NCBI RefSeq assembly: GCF_905475395.1
Contig: NC_058339.1
Location: forward strand, 75,172,520 to 75,236,519
From: Chrysoperla carnea
Taxonomy: Eukaryota; Arthropoda; Insecta; Neuroptera; Chrysopidae
Length of the DNA stretch: 64,000 bases
Direction: 5' to 3'
The position numbers were made by a program, and so were the translations under genes. Of the stretch, positions 11,021 to 25,279 are shown one piece after another (position 1 is the stretch's first letter; every line of letters starts with the position of its first letter). The notes under the pieces are model-generated. The model saw only the letters and a program-made list of their open reading frames with translations, ran no database searches and was not told the DNA's origin.

Positions 11021-14000
11021 AGTGATCATTGTAGAGCACTTTTCCCTACTCTCTTTTCACACTGTTTTCTGTGAGGTAATAATCATTTATTGTACATATT
11101 TAAACCGCACTCCTATATAAGCTCTCAATCATAGATACAAACAAGTGTAGGCTTCTTTCAAAACCACAAACAAAATTTCAAAATTCATCAAAATCTATTT
11201 TTATATTCAAACATTAAAAAAAAATGTTTACTAAAGACTGCCAAAAAATAGTTTGGACCGTACAAATATATAATACAAATTTATGGGACAAAGTAAATAT
11301 ATGGCAATCTATTTGTAAAAGATAATTTTTTTTTTAGTTCACAGTTGGTAGTCTGCTATTTATTCCTGACATTTGTGACGCACCGGTACCGCCAATATTT
11401 ATTATTTAATCTACTTGACTATATTTGACCCATATTATTATGGGTCAAATTTATACATTTATTCTTTACTATAATCGTACTGGTAACTATAAATTAGATA
11501 AAGAGGAAAAGTTTGTATTATCTATGTTCAATGACTTCACTACAATCTACTACGATATAGAACAGAAAAAACAATTAACTTTACCATTGCGAGGCGTTTT
11601 ATATTTCAAGCCAAGTTGAAATCACTTAAAAACTTTTCTAGGAAAACTTTTGTGGATAATTAATTATTTATTAGTTAAAATAAATTAATTTTCATAGATG
11701 TTTATATCAAATCCAGATTTCTAATGCATCAGCACAGTGGCAAACCCTTCTACATCAGATGGACGGATAGTATTACCAACCTAGAGCCACCAAATCAGTC
11801 AGCTAACTTTAATTTTGAGAGATTTGAAAAGCTGAGTTGAATAGAATTGTCTATTTACTGAATGGGATATTTTAAAGTTTCTTCTATTTTTATACAGAGT
11901 GTGCTATGACACACTCATTTGAACGATACTGTGGTATGGAGAGTAAAATCTGAAGTAGAAGAGTTATTAAAACCATTTTGTACCTGTAACAAGATAAATT
12001 TTTCGCGAAAATTTACAAACCAATATTAATCAAATTGAAATTTTATTTGAAAAAAAAAACCATAACTTTTCCATTTCTAATGTATTACCGTTTATTTTGA
12101 CTCATCCAGTACACTTGTAAACAGATGTGTAACTACTTTAGCAGATGTTTAATTATTTTCTTTACTACAATTCAAAAATTTTTTTTAAAAAACTAAGAAT
12201 ATTTTTATATAATTGAAACGGAAATGAATTCTTATATACTTAGATGTAAGCCATTTAAAAAATAACATTTATTCATTCTATTTGTGCTACAACTATATTA
12301 CTAACAAAATTTCCGACCTTAATATATTGAATAGTCAACTTTTCTAAAAGCAATAAATTCGACTACACTAATTGAATTTCTTATAAATTCAAAGGTAAGA
12401 GTAAATTTCTTAGCAAAAAAAAATTTGGGATTGTTTAAAAAAAACATATCAAATTAGTCCCTGTTTCCCCCAACAAAAAAAAGTAATCGAATTAGTGGTA
12501 TAAAATTTCTGTTTTTCAAATTAATTTATTGCATTAAAATAACCCTGGGTACTATCCCGGGTCTAGTAGCTATATAAAGATTCCGATCAGTAGAGAAAAA
12601 AGCAAATGCCGGTTGCTAAATCTACTGACATTAAATTAAATCCAAAGTAAATGAAATTTTACTGTGCCTCTTGATTTTAAAAATCAGTGCTACATAGATC
12701 ATAAATTTTATGGAACCAAGGTTTCAAATTCAGATTATCAACTTGTTGAGTATATTCCAAGTTGTCAATTGTTATGGAGCTTAGATTCTTAAAATTCCTG
12801 GAAACAATTAATTAAAGGAGCTCTAAAATGGTATTGCTAAACAATCTTACATGTATGTAAGATGGCCGTAGCTTCATAATAAAAAAAACCCTTTTGTTGT
12901 AAATCTGACAACATTGATTATAATGCAAAAGATATTAACATAAACTATAGACTTATACCTACCATAGATATAATATAAATATTTACTATAGTATAATAAT
13001 ATATTAAATCTATGAAATAATAAAGTATACATAATTTTCTAGTTCATAATTTATGTTAATGTTGGTATCCATTTTCCATAATAATCCAGCACTGGTAAAA
13101 AAGATTTTTAGATAAACGAATCCAAAACTGTATTCTCAAATTCGTAGTGTTAAAAAATTGCTCGCCTTAACGTTTTAGGAGCCATTCATGAAATATGTCA
13201 CGCAAACAAGGGCAAGGAGGGGTATTGCTAAGCTTTACGAAAAGTTACAAGTAGGAGAGTTAGAAATTATGACGTTATAATTGCATACAACGTATTTTAT
13301 GAATGACACCGTAATTTAAAAAAATTTTTAAAAATATATTAACAAAATTTTACGTTCTAAAAATAAATATTTACTACCAAAATGAAATTGTTTATTAAAA
13401 TTTTTAACTTTATATTGATATACAAAAAAGCAAACTTGCTATAGAATTAATTTCAAGTAGTTTGAAAATTACAAATTAGTTTGTAGGTTTATAATATAAA
13501 TATTTATTATAGATATAGCATAGTTTTAAGCTGGATTTATGCGAAATTTATTTACAACAAATGTAGTAATTTTGCTTGTTGCTCAAATTTAGGCATATGC
13601 AATTTTTTTTTTAAACAAACTTTGTTTATTACAATGGATTGAGATTGCGAACAAATCTACAGAATATCTCATTCTGAGATTATCAAATAGAAAACAAAAA
13701 TCATCTTTGATAAAATTTAATAATAACTAATTTAGGTGATAATTAACTAATTAGATTCACGTTGTATTCAAAATATTAACCTAAAACATTACGGGTATTA
13801 AAAAAAAAAGCAAACAAAAAACAAAAACAAATAAGTTTGAACAAAATTTTCTATAAAACCAGCTTGAAATATTCACAAATGTTTAATAAACCAAAACAAA
13901 AAGTAAAATGTTACTTTCAAAGGAGTTTAAAAAGTAGTTTTAATGTGAAAAAAAAGAAACAATTAAACGTCCATTAATCTTTGAACTGATACACCTTTTA

Positions 14001-17000
14001 ATATTCTATTATAAATGTCTATACCTATGTAAAATTAATGTATAAATTATTTTGATCGATACGAAGGGAGATCTATACCATCCATAATTTGCAATTTTTT
14101 TAATTCAAATATCAATTACATTTGTCATGTTCACAAGTCGTCATTTCAAGCATCGATAAAAGCGCAGACGCTATTTTTAACCAATCATATAGAATGAAAA
14201 TACCTAATGAAACCAAAAATCGTAGATAACATTAAATAAATTACTTTAAAAGTCTACTTTCTATTATGGGATAGTGCCAAATGTCTTGTGGCATGACCGT
14301 AACCTTTATTATTAAAATATTTTCAAAAATTAATTTATAGTTTCGAGAAAATCTATAACAAATTATAGATTTGATCATGCGTCTATAAAATTGAATTGAA
14401 TTTGTACCTATATGAATTTAACTATAAGCAATGAATTTCAAAAGTTGTGACACGATTTAGGAATCAGAAAAATTATTATTTTAGATCAAAAGTGTCTTTG
14501 GGGAAGTCAATTAAAAATTTGTTGAATGCAATTGTCACAGATCTCTTTTGTAATCTAATGCTTAAAGCAAAGTCATATTTTTTTTTAAAGTAACTTCTTT
14601 GGCGTTATAATTTTGGTTAAATTACAACAGCACCACATTTGATGAATTTCAAAAATATAGCTAACATTATTACGAAAGACAGCGACAAACACATTAGCCT
14701 TAATTATGACGCCATAAATTATGTTTAATTAGTGTTTTTTAAATCATATAACTGTTATTAGATTTCTAAGTAGTAAAACTAAACCTGTTCTCTTCTTATA
14801 AGAAAATGAAAATGATACTTTTTTATATAAATTTACTTTACGATTTTCATTATTAATTTTGATAAAAAAAAATCTTAGAAACTAATACAAAACTGTATAG
14901 CTCCGTGCATTTGGGATTGATCTTTTACAAACATACTCCTACCTAAATATTTCTAATGAATTTTGCTTTTCCTTTACTCCTAATTTCTCTCAAGCCATAG
15001 CTACTATAACTTTTCCATTTATTATTACTTTCCAAATTTGCTCCTTAGACAAGCAATTTAGTTGCCAAAAATTTTGTGATATAACTTCATTATAGCTTCA
15101 ATTTTTACGCCAAGTGATTTCAAATCAAGAAGCGTTGATAAAAAAAATGAATGTTTTGTACAAGATACATATTAAATTACCACCCCAAATATTATCTCAA
15201 TTCAAATATTCTTAGCCAAAATTTTTATGGCTAAGAAAACAGACTTGATATGAATTAGAAAAATTCATCAAACAAGAATGTACCAAAAAGAAACATAATA
15301 TGAAAGACTATTTTTTGAAAGAATATATTAAATATTAGAGATTTTAAAGTTTTATTATTTGGCCAAAATTATGTTATTTAAGGAGAAACTGGAAGTTTAA
15401 AACAAAAATACCATGTCTAGAAATAGTTACTAATTGATAGCTACATAATTCAAAAAATTTTTAATGTTTATAAATTCAAAACTACCGCTAAATCTGCTAT
15501 AATGTCATCAATGCAAAAATTCAATCACTAATGGACCATATAATAGCCATAGATACATACCATGTAAATTGTACTACTTTTTATTCCAGTTTTTCTTTAA
15601 TCAAATGTTGCAATTTTCTATATCTAATTTTTAACAAGAAAATTTAAATTAAAAATGTATTTATATAAATTAGAATTTTAGAACTTTGTTACAAAAATTT
15701 GAAATTGTACTGTAATGGACCAATGTAAAAAAAATTACTTATTTAATTATTTAAATAAATGATATAATTCATTATTAATTCAAATTATTATAACCGTTTG
15801 TAAGTTATCTCGCTAAATTCCAGGTTGAAATTTGTCATCATTAGATTTAAAACAACGCGGGAGATAAGAATCATTTTAAATAAAACAAACTTCAAGGTGA
15901 GTATAAAAGACAACAACTTCGTTATCATATTTCATTTCCCTATATTCAAACTTTACCCAAGATTGGTGGTATAATTAAAAGATTTCAGCCGAAAATTTGT
16001 CAAATATTAGAAAATAGAAAAAAGGTAAGTTAAAGTTTCAAAGAAATGTAAAATAAGAAGATTATAGTGTCAAATATTTCTTTTCATTAAATGGAAAACA
16101 ACAAAAGTAAACATTGCATCACTCTATTATATTGTATAACAGGATTGTGCAATCGAAACATCATGTCGCCAAAGGTTTGATTAAATAAACTCTACAAATC
16201 ATCATTTATATTAAATTGACAGAGGTGAAGAGACCCGTATCATATATAGTATTCTATATTGTTTAGATTTTCAAAAGTGATGAATTTGATGAGATGAAAT
16301 GTCATGTATTTTGAATATTTCCGTTTGGAAAATGATTGACAGTAAAGGAAATTAATTTACCGTTATCTCTATTGAATTATATACCTTTTAAATAAAGAGA
16401 TCGACACCCCTTTCCCCGTTCAAAATGAATTATTGTAAACCTTTTATAATGTTTGATAAAAGATTGAAGCATGATGAATTTATAGATATTATTGTTTTTT
16501 ATTTTTTATATCATTATATCCTGATAGCCAGCGACAGGTATTTGTTATCAAAATCACTCTCACAATTTAGAGTTGCCACTTTGAAGTCAGGAGATCGTGA
16601 CATTAATCAGTTTTTTCATAATTAAAAACTTACACAAATATCCTTCACATAATTTAAAATAAAAGCTTACACTTCCTTTTTCATCCCTTTTAACACAAGC
16701 AAACTTCCTACTATTTTTTTCTAATTAAAAATCATCGAAAAACTGGAAAACTAAAAACTAATAACGATTTCCATAAATTCGACGCTGGTGCCAGGGCTAA
16801 AAATCTTTTTTTATATCTGCAATCTTCCAAACCCCATGATGACGTTTAACGCTGACTTCGAGAGTCAAATTAAAGTTCCACCTAGCTGAAAAAGTGGTAC
16901 ACTTGAGTTATGTCAAGTCTCAACTTAGGCGACAGATAATAATAGCATCGGTACGTCCTGAATTCTTGCACAGCCAGTGGCAGAAAAAAGAACAATGATC

Positions 17001-17222
17001 TGGGTTCATTATTGTTTACAAGCATCGGTGCATCCTGAATTCTTGTGTAAATGAATACCACGGAAAACCGTCCCGACTCCTTGTATATATACTTCGTGCG
17101 TGTATCCATAATGGCTGGTGAATAAGATTATAAATTATAGGTTAGTTGGATAGTTGAATATTAATTTATTTAACCAGTCCTGTCAAAATCAATTTTAAGA
17201 ATAAAAAGCTCAACTATGTTTT
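11021..17222. other. Gene-poor AT-rich stretch
   Basis: I read both strands and found no conserved protein, RNA gene or strong repeat. Notable points are small: isolated splice-donor-like GTAAGT sites (for example at 16024), a 64-codon open frame at 11425-11619 with no recognised homology, and a short duplicated phrase (CCTGAATTCTTG) near 16965 and 17034. Confidence 0.4.
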
Positions 17223-17555
17223 CGCCATGGGAACTGATTCTAGCGCTGCCTAGTGGTAGAAAATAGAAGCTGTCTATGACAAGTTAAATTTATGCATGGC
17301 TATGATCATGAAGGTTATAAAGCATTAGCGCACCTGTCCCTGAAAATTTGTAGAATTTATAGTTCATTTTCAGTCACCAGCCGCGCTGTCGTCGGTAAGT
17401 AGTATATTAGCGCACAACAGCCCGCATTTAATGATACAACTAAGCGATCCCAGCGCCTCACTTATTTTTCAAAATATTGGGGACAATATTTTCTATTGCG
17501 ATCGTTCTCCTTCTTTATAACCTTCATGGCTATAATAGAATCAGTTCCCATGGCG
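17223..17555. mobile_element. MITE-like element with subterminal inverted repeats
   Basis: CGCCATGGGAACTGATTCTA at 17223-17242 has its exact complement at 17536-17555. An inner pair, CATGAAGGTTATAAAG near 17308, is mirrored near 17512-17527. The two pairs sit at different distances from the ends, so the arms differ by an insertion or deletion. No transposase was seen. Confidence 0.6.
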
Positions 17556-20500
17556 ATTAGTTTTTTACGATCTGACGTTGCTAAATTTTTTCCAGATGGC
17601 AGCACGGTCTAAACTAACCTCGTGACCTAAGTTGACACCATAACTCTGCATCAGCATGAAAGAATTAAGCTGTTCAAGAATATTAATTTAATTTTAATGA
17701 ATACGATGCCTTTTACAAGAAGTATATTTTTTAACTCATAACTCTCATTCATGTCTTTTAGCTGAAAATTGAGCAAAATAAAATCACCTTTCACTTCTCT
17801 AAAAGCAAATTCTTTTGCCTCATAGGTAATTTTGATAAATTTTTTTAAATATCTGTGTGTAAAATCCTCTCACAATTCATATGTTCTTACCTTTAGATTA
17901 AAGCAAAGAAAATCAATTCTTTGTACATTACCATTCGCTTTCCATTGATTTAAAAGAAAAGGTTATAACAAAAAAAAAAAAAAAACAAAAAACAAAAAGA
18001 AATTATAATAAAAATTCTGATTTTATTATCATGAATGCAAATAAAAATTCCATCAAAAAAAAATTCATATCTGCATTTACTATTTTGTTTTATCCTTAGA
18101 AGTAGAATACAATAGGTTTCTTACATTTTATAAGAGAAATATTTTTATTTACAAAGAAACAAAATCAAATATAAATGATACAAATGAAACAGATGAAACA
18201 GATGAGAGGATGAATGGGGCGGGGGTGGGGGTGTATAGTCGTGGGGAGAATCCAAGTGTGATGAGAAGGGAAGAGGGATAAAAGGAATGGAAATGTTTAT
18301 TATAATGTGATAATGATAATGAGTGAGATGTGTTTGATTTTAAATAATTATTATTAATGTTTTTTTTTTTATTATTATATAACAATCATACTATTTGCCG
18401 TATGCTGTTTTTGTCTGTAGTACAAAAAAAAAAGAACTTATTCCACTTGATGAAGGAGGGCGCATTAGTCACTGCGCATGCACCATAGTAAATCAAAGGA
18501 ATCATCACATTATTATGATCAACATGACTTGTCATTTTTTCCTATTTCATGTAAAATAAATAATAAAAATTAAACAAAAACAAAAAAATTACAAAAATAA
18601 AATTCATCTTTTGAATTTACACGAATCACATTATTAACAAAACTTGTAGTACGCAAGCGTGTGAACAAAATTATAGTAAAAAAATAGGAACTTCAGATTT
18701 AGTTTCTATTGAAAACTTGAGACAGAGTACATAAATTTAATACGTTCGAGTTAAATAATATCAAAGTAAAAACCATAGACAAACCCACAGCCCTTTTAAG
18801 AATATAATTTGTAAACAACCGTACGCTAGCGACACAGTTGACGGTTACACGAATTCAAAATTTTGATGTTATAATTATGACTTAACCCAACTATCTTCAG
18901 ATTAAGAAGCCGATGTTATAACAGCTCGGCTATGTAAGATATACTCGACACAGTCAAAAAAGATGATCTTATTAACTTCAAAATAGTCTGTGTAACCCTC
19001 AAGATATAAGCTAGTGTCGCTCATTTCCACTCCATTATTATGATAGAACCGTCTTATTAATGTCTGTCTATGGTTAAAACGTACACCGTTATCGTTATTT
19101 TATTCGGATATTAAGTTGCTCTGCTAGAGGTGGGTATGGTCGTAGGTGAATGTAAATCTCGTCAAAAATTATAAACTTCCATGACATTTTTAACTATAGA
19201 AATATTATTCAGACAAATTGCATGCACATTCGAGGAAAGGCTACCGCCTGCCATTCGAGAATCGAAAAGATGTTACATATATACCTGGCTACTATACATC
19301 GATTCAAATTTTTGCCTATCAATATATAATTAAATGGATAAATATGCAGAAAGCCACAGTTTCGTAAAAAGAAAAATGGCCCCCTTTACCGGAATTCAAG
19401 TACTTGTTATTCCAACTGACATACGGTAACCTTGTAAGTATCAAATTTGCACAGAATTTAGTAGAATATAGAATTCATTCAGGAGACATTAGAAATGCAT
19501 CATCGTAGCTATGAAATGGCAAACGAAAATGTGATAGCTTCCATATGTTTTCGAGATCACATAATGATAAATTTTGTTCATTTTTTTAATACGTGTAAAT
19601 TCAGCTGTTTTTTTACTTTTTTAATAATAAAACAAAAATCCAGTGTCATGTACTAAGTTTTTTTTCTTTTAAACAAACAACAAACTCGGTTTTGCCAAGT
19701 ACTTTTCAGTGGCGAAATCGAACATATATTACCGTATCGTAAGTATTCGGAAATGTTCGTTGTTGCCACCGGCAAGTATGTTCGTTGAAATTGTTCTGGC
19801 CAAAACCGAACATGCTTAAAAAAAATTAAAAATAAATAAACTGTATATATAAATTTTGAATAAACATTAAAAAAAAAAAAAAATATTTTGCATTAATTAA
19901 CAACGTGACATTTATTCATACAAGAAACATATATAGGCTACAATCACATTGAAATCCATAGATTCTTGACATAGTTTTTGGTCATTTTTATTAATTCGTT
20001 GTGTTCGAAGTCATGGTAGGGACAATAAAATCGATGCCAGCGCTTCCAGTGAAAAATTTTGGCGATAAAGGAGGCTGTTATGACTAATTTGCAATTCTTT
20101 ACATGTTAATGTTATAGAAAATGTCAAATTAAAATTATTGAAAAACATTAATTAATTAAACTTAATGCATTAAAATTATGAAAGTATAAAATTAAATTGC
20201 ACAAATATTACTTTTCAAATGTAAATTATCATAATTATTTATTTAAAGTGAGACAATAATAATAAATTTTCAATATAAGTCATAAATGCAATCCATACAA
20301 TTATATATGCATCCATACAAGTCTATAATTAAAGTAGTGTGTCGTTACCATGGAAACGCCTCCAATAAAACTCACACACGGTGCGAATAGCGAAACACGC
20401 AAAGAACCGCAGTCTCAACGGGAAGAACTTTTACTACCATTTCATTTTTTTTAACGAATTTGTACATCTTAATCTGTACTTCCGTTAACACCTGTCCCCA

Positions 20501-22306
20501 TATATTGCTGCAAGCTTAACAGGTGGATCAAAAAGTGTTACATGAGTAGAAAGAATTGAAAAATAAAATTGATTCTTTTGCAAATATATGTTCTTTATCT
20601 CCTTTTACATAATAGTTAGGCACACTCTATTCTACTCCGGACCATTTTATTGTCTATACTGCCCTTCGTTTTAAAACTCGATACAAACTGTTATCCCCCA
20701 TAACTAGCAAAAAATCATGAAGGGTGACAAAGTATTAACTTGTGAAGAATGTATTCTTTATTGTGACTATAATAACAATTTCTATGAATTCCATTGCGAC
20801 TACAGCTTTTAAAGACAAAAAAAACACGAAAATTAATATATTTAGTCAAATTTTTTGTATAAACCGAAAAAACAAATAATAAATACTAAATTAAGTTACG
20901 TTTTCAAAAAAAAAATAATAATTTCGCTTCTTTTTGTTTGTTTAGAACACATTAGGTTACCTTTTTTGTTTTAAACTATTCATTAATATTTTTTTTTACA
21001 TAATTATTAATTTTTTAAACCTAACAAAGTAACTTTATTTCGTAGATGTTTATACTCCATTTAAATTGTTAAAAACAGCTGTTTGAGTCAGATAATTCGT
21101 AAAGGGATTCCGTTAAATTCATACTGTCCGTGTTTTCATACATTTCTCATACCTTGCATAAAGCCAATGAGTTAATGAGTTTAACAAAGAGTAATAGACA
21201 AGTCTTAAATGAATACTTCGAGAACTAAATTAATTTAATTAATTTTAAGTAGGACTTCAAAAATGTCTGTTGAGACAAAAATAACAAAACCATTCTGGGC
21301 GGAAAGTATCAACTTTCGTCTCGCTGGGCTAAACGAAGTTGTCGCTTTCTGTCTCCGTCGAGCTGAAAAATAGAATACATACCACGGGAGCAAGTAAAGA
21401 ATGTCTCAAACCTCATATTTTTCAACCTCGCCTTCGCCTCAGGCGAATGAACATGAGATCTAAAACATTCTTTACTTTTTCTCCTTAGATATGTCCATTA
21501 TTTTTCTTAATTTCAAATGCTTCTTGATTTAAATTATATGAATTAAAATTATTATCAATTTTTCAACACCAAGTTAACAATCTAGATATAATACAAACAT
21601 CTATGATTTCTTTTGTAATTTTATTAATTAATTAATAATAATCACTGTTTATTTGTTTATTTTTTTTAATTATATTTAAATATTTCACTACTATTGTCTT
21701 TATTTATTTTATTTAAATTTATAATTAATGAGTGTGACATTTTCATTCATCAAACATTTTTCATTTTAATTAATTTAATTATTTTATCGCTATAACTCAG
21801 AAGAAAACAAACACACACACTAGTAATTTTGATATTGTTTTCCCTTCAGGAAAAATATTAATAATCTCACAATATAAATTATAGATTTAGTAATATAAAA
21901 AAAAGTTAATAAATTTGTACATCGTTTTTTTATTTTAGAAATTTTGACCATCTTTTTTAGTTGCAGTATTAAAAAAAAAATTCGGTTAGAAAAATTCAGA
22001 AAATTTTGTATGTTATCATTTCTGGACGCGGAAGTTTGTCGTAACAAAAATTCTTTACGAAAACGATAAAAATGGGACTTTTATGATGTTGTCACGTTTG
22101 GTTTTCCAAGATTGTCAAATGAAAGCTCCGTCTCATTCAAACATGAGCAAACAGTACGAGAGATTTTCCACTTTTTTCGTCATAGTGGAAATGTCATTAT
22201 CATTAATCAATGTCATTGTCATTGTCATTAATCAATATTTTGCCACTCTCTTCTTTAGCCGAATATTTACTGTTATCGCATACCGCACGATTCTACACAA
22301 TTAAGT
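17556..22306. other. Non-coding, AT-rich; small hairpins only
   Basis: No gene was recognised. The stretch includes homopolymer runs (poly-A near 17971 and 19868), a G-rich tract (about 18216-18232), a weak inverted pair of GCGACAC motifs near 18829 and 19014, and a nested hairpin annotated separately at 21393-21476. Confidence 0.4.
21393..21476. repeat. Nested stem-loop
   Basis: AGTAAAGAATGT at 21393-21404 is exactly mirrored at 21465-21476. Inside it is a perfect palindrome, TTCGCCTCAGGCGAA (21433-21447). It is probably a small MITE remnant; function unknown. Confidence 0.45.
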
Positions 22307-22310
22307 TTAA

Positions 22311-22994
22311 GGGGTTATATCCAGTTAAAATTTTCAAAGAATCCATTTTTTTGTATTTCCGTAATGTACTTTTATTGAAGTATATTCTCTGAAAATTTCA
22401 AGTTCATCCGAAAATATTCACAAACGCATTTAAAAAAATTTTTAACTATGTGTAAACGTCTTTTGAAACATTAAAAGTCGGTTAACAATATTTCTCCGAA
22501 ATGGCTAGACCGATCAGATTCAAATTTTTACACAATCTCCTTAGATATTCTTCCCCAGATATTAATCGAAAGAATAAGATTTCTGAAAATTATTTCGATA
22601 TTTAGACCACTTTAAAGTTGGAAATTTTTTTGCAGAATTTTGAATTTTTTTTTTTTTTTTTTGAAGCCGCCATTTTGTCAAAAATCATAATTTTGACTAT
22701 TCCGTCGATTAATACCTGTATTCATCTATCGAATAAAAAAATTTCTGGATTTTTTCATTTTAGATAATCCAAACTAGAGATATGGTGCTCACTACCGAGC
22801 AACTTCTTTTGGAGAACCTCCAGGAGATCGCCTACAGGAGCAGTACCATATCAAATTTTTGAAATCGGACACCGGGATCATCAAGAAATGTCCCCTATGT
22901 ATACTTTTTTTATATTTATGTAAAATAAATTGTCTTCCCAAAAAAAACTAATAAAAAACCTTATTTGTTTGCGCTAGCAACTGGATATAACCCC
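22311..22994 (+). mobile_element. TTAA-flanked non-autonomous transposon, copy 1
   Basis: The element starts GGGGTTATATCCAGTT after TTAA (22307-22310) and ends AACTGGATATAACCCC before TTAA (22995-22998). This gives 16-bp perfect terminal inverted repeats and a TTAA target duplication, as used by piggyBac-like transposases. No transposase frame is present. A second copy in the same orientation lies at 59749-60395; both share a GC-richer internal block, CTCCAGGAGATCGCCTACAG. Confidence 0.8.
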
Positions 22995-23594
22995 TTAAGG
23001 TAATTTTCCATCTACTATAAGTACATCTCTCGCGCATTCGAATTGACATTATGAAAGAAGTTATTTTCCGTTTAATTGGTAATAAAAATTTCTAATTTGA
23101 ATGGCAAGCAATTCTAGAGTAAATTACTGAAATAATTAAACGTCCTTAGAATCAAATCAAGATATAATACTTGTTTTTTCAATCTTATTCAAAAATTGAG
23201 ATAAATAAAGAACAGCTTTAAAAGGATTAAATCAATGGCCCATATTCAGAATGGATAATACGTCGGGACTCTAATCGTTAGCATCCTTTTAAAATACTTT
23301 TCTAGCCTACTACGATAATTTTTATACGTGTTCACTTCGAAATATATTACGCGTTACATTTTGGTCTATTGTGATAAATAGTAAAATTTGTTGGCTATCA
23401 ATTTATTCAATTTGAAGCCAGACTTTCTTTCGAATTTAGCCCCATAAATGATTAATGATTGCAAACTCAATATATTTTTGATGGTCAAGTCAAAATAAAT
23501 AAACACAAAAAAAAAACAAAAATTTTTCACATTCCGATTTCACTAAGTCATTTTTTTTATATAATTATTATAAATTCTTATCAGCTAAAATGAT

Positions 23595-23750
23595 ACACAG
23601 GGTGTTCAAAAAGGTCCCGATCCCCCTGAATTTTTAAAAATAACGACTGAAAAAATAGACCGAAATCTTACAACTTTTCTCCTGGTCATTTTTTTCAGTC
23701 ATTATTTTCTAAAATTCAGGAAAGTTGGCAACTTTTTGAATGCCCCGTTA
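23595..23750. repeat. Short fold-back element
   Basis: CAGGGTGTTCAAAAAG near 23599 is mirrored imperfectly by CTTTTTGAATGCCCCG near 23733, and the interior (CGACTGAAAAAA / TTTTTTCAGTCA) is also self-complementary. This makes a roughly 150-bp hairpin. The CAGGGTG start is typical of insect MITE ends. Confidence 0.55.
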
Positions 23751-24383
23751 TGTATTGCTAAAAAAAATCGAGGAAATTTTCATGAATTGTGTAGAAAAAC
23801 AATTCTAAAAAATATTTTTCATTACCTTACAATGAATTTTTTTTTTTTTTTTTTTTTGTTATTTGCGCATGTGATGAATATTATGAATTTTGACGGGACG
23901 GGCTGTGAGGGTTTTATTTGTGATATTGAATCATGATGGCCACATATTTTAATTTTTAAGTCTAAAATTCACCATTGCCCATGTTATACAATTTTTGCCT
24001 TTATCCAGATCAAGTGCTCATTTTAATCGTTCTTCGTAAAATGTAGGTCGAAAATAATTCTTAAATTACTTCTCAATTAAAAATAAGAAATATAATTACT
24101 CGGTATTTTCCAAATTTCGATTTCATATCACAGCCGATATCTCACAAACTATTTAAAACATTTATTAATAATTTGGCAAAAAAACAAAAAAAAAATTTGA
24201 TAAATATAGAAAATTATAATTAGCATGGGCTCAAGAAAGATTCTATGAAAACATTATTCAGTCTACGTTTACGTAAAATTTATTCGTGATTCTGCAAGAC
24301 AGCAATTTTTCTTCTCTAGGGAGGGGGGCATTTATTTTAAAAAGCACCCAACAAGCATTAAACCCAGAAAAATATATGCACCA

Positions 24384-24720
24384 ATATTGTTTTGGCACCA
24401 ACACATAAAAATAAATCGAATATTGATAGGAAGATCCAAAGAACAATTTAATGAGTTTGATATTATTGTTGCCTTTTTAAAAATTATTATACTATTAATT
24501 AATTCGATATCCATGCACATATATTTAACACTTCCTGTGACAGTAGAAGAAGGCGAAAAGTCTTTTTCAAAATTGAAAATAATAAAAAACTATTTACGAT
24601 TAACCATAATCCAAGATAGATTAACAAATTTAGCAATAAAAAGTGCCGATTAAAACAGACGATATCACTAAAAAGTTTACCAACAAGAGCCAGAAAGCAG
24701 CTCTGACACAATATTTTCTT
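24384..24720 (+). pseudogene. hAT-family transposase C-terminal (dimerisation) remnant
   Basis: The plus-strand frame ending at 24653 encodes LTLPVTVEEGEKSFSKLKII and then KNYLRLTIIQDRLTNLAIKS. This is the signature of the C-terminal dimerisation domain of hAT transposases and related ZMYM1-like proteins. After the stop, a shifted frame reads DDITKKFTNKSQKAAL, which looks like the normal end of the protein, so a frameshift is likely. The catalytic RNase-H-like domain is absent. Confidence 0.75.
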
Positions 24721-24750
24721 TCTATCAAAGAGTGGCCACCATGTAATGTG

Positions 24751-25279
24751 TCTTTCAACAAGAATAGTCATTTAAAATTTCCCATCTTTTTTTCAGGTGC
24801 CAACATATGTCACTCGATAACGTTTGACAAAGAACTACTAAGAGATTTTCAGATATCGTTCAAAACACACTCGCACAACGCATGAAAATTCACTAGAAAA
24901 ACCAGTAACCAAGCACCTGTAATTGATGCTATGGACGAGGATGACGTTTATTTTCAGCAAAACGAAGCTACATGCCTGGACGAGTGATTTCTCGAAATAG
25001 AGGCTTTGATCAAGCACTGACAAATAATCAAGCACTCAAAGACAATATTAGAGCTGTTATTTTTTCGAGATACAGTCGCAATTATGCGAAAATGTGATGA
25101 AAAATTTCATTAAAAGAATAATCATATGCAAGAAATGCCGCGGTGGATATTTGGCAGATATTGTGATTCATTTCTAACCACAGAGTTTGTAATTTGGATT
25201 AAAATAAAATTATCAGCTCTTTTCACAAAAATATTACATGTGTTTTTTTAAATTTTAATTGAAATCTCTTGTTGAAAGA
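24751..25279 (+). mobile_element. Degenerate DNA transposon with 13-bp inverted ends
   Basis: TCTTTCAACAAGA at 24751-24763 is exactly mirrored at 25267-25279. Between them the plus strand has fragments that look like an insect Tc/mariner-type transposase: DEDDVYFQQNEATCLDE near 24932-24985, and LKDNIRAVIFSRYSRNYAKM near 25035-25095. All are broken by stops. Family assignment is by motif memory only. The element directly follows the hAT remnant and may be nested in it. Confidence 0.45.

Noticed and set aside
15955-16030. Possible 5' non-coding exon ending AAAG|GTAAGT
   Set aside because: A single donor-like site in AT-rich DNA with no coding exon that could follow it in the window.
17380-17400. 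Strong splice donor GTCGTCG|GTAAGT as a gene exon
   Set aside because: Lies inside an inverted-repeat element and no upstream conserved frame or matching downstream exon was found.
18149-18385. Minus-strand Ser/Tyr/Pro-rich open frame
   Set aside because: Driven by purine-rich simple sequence on the plus strand (GATGAAACAGATGA-type runs and a G-rich tract); not a protein gene.
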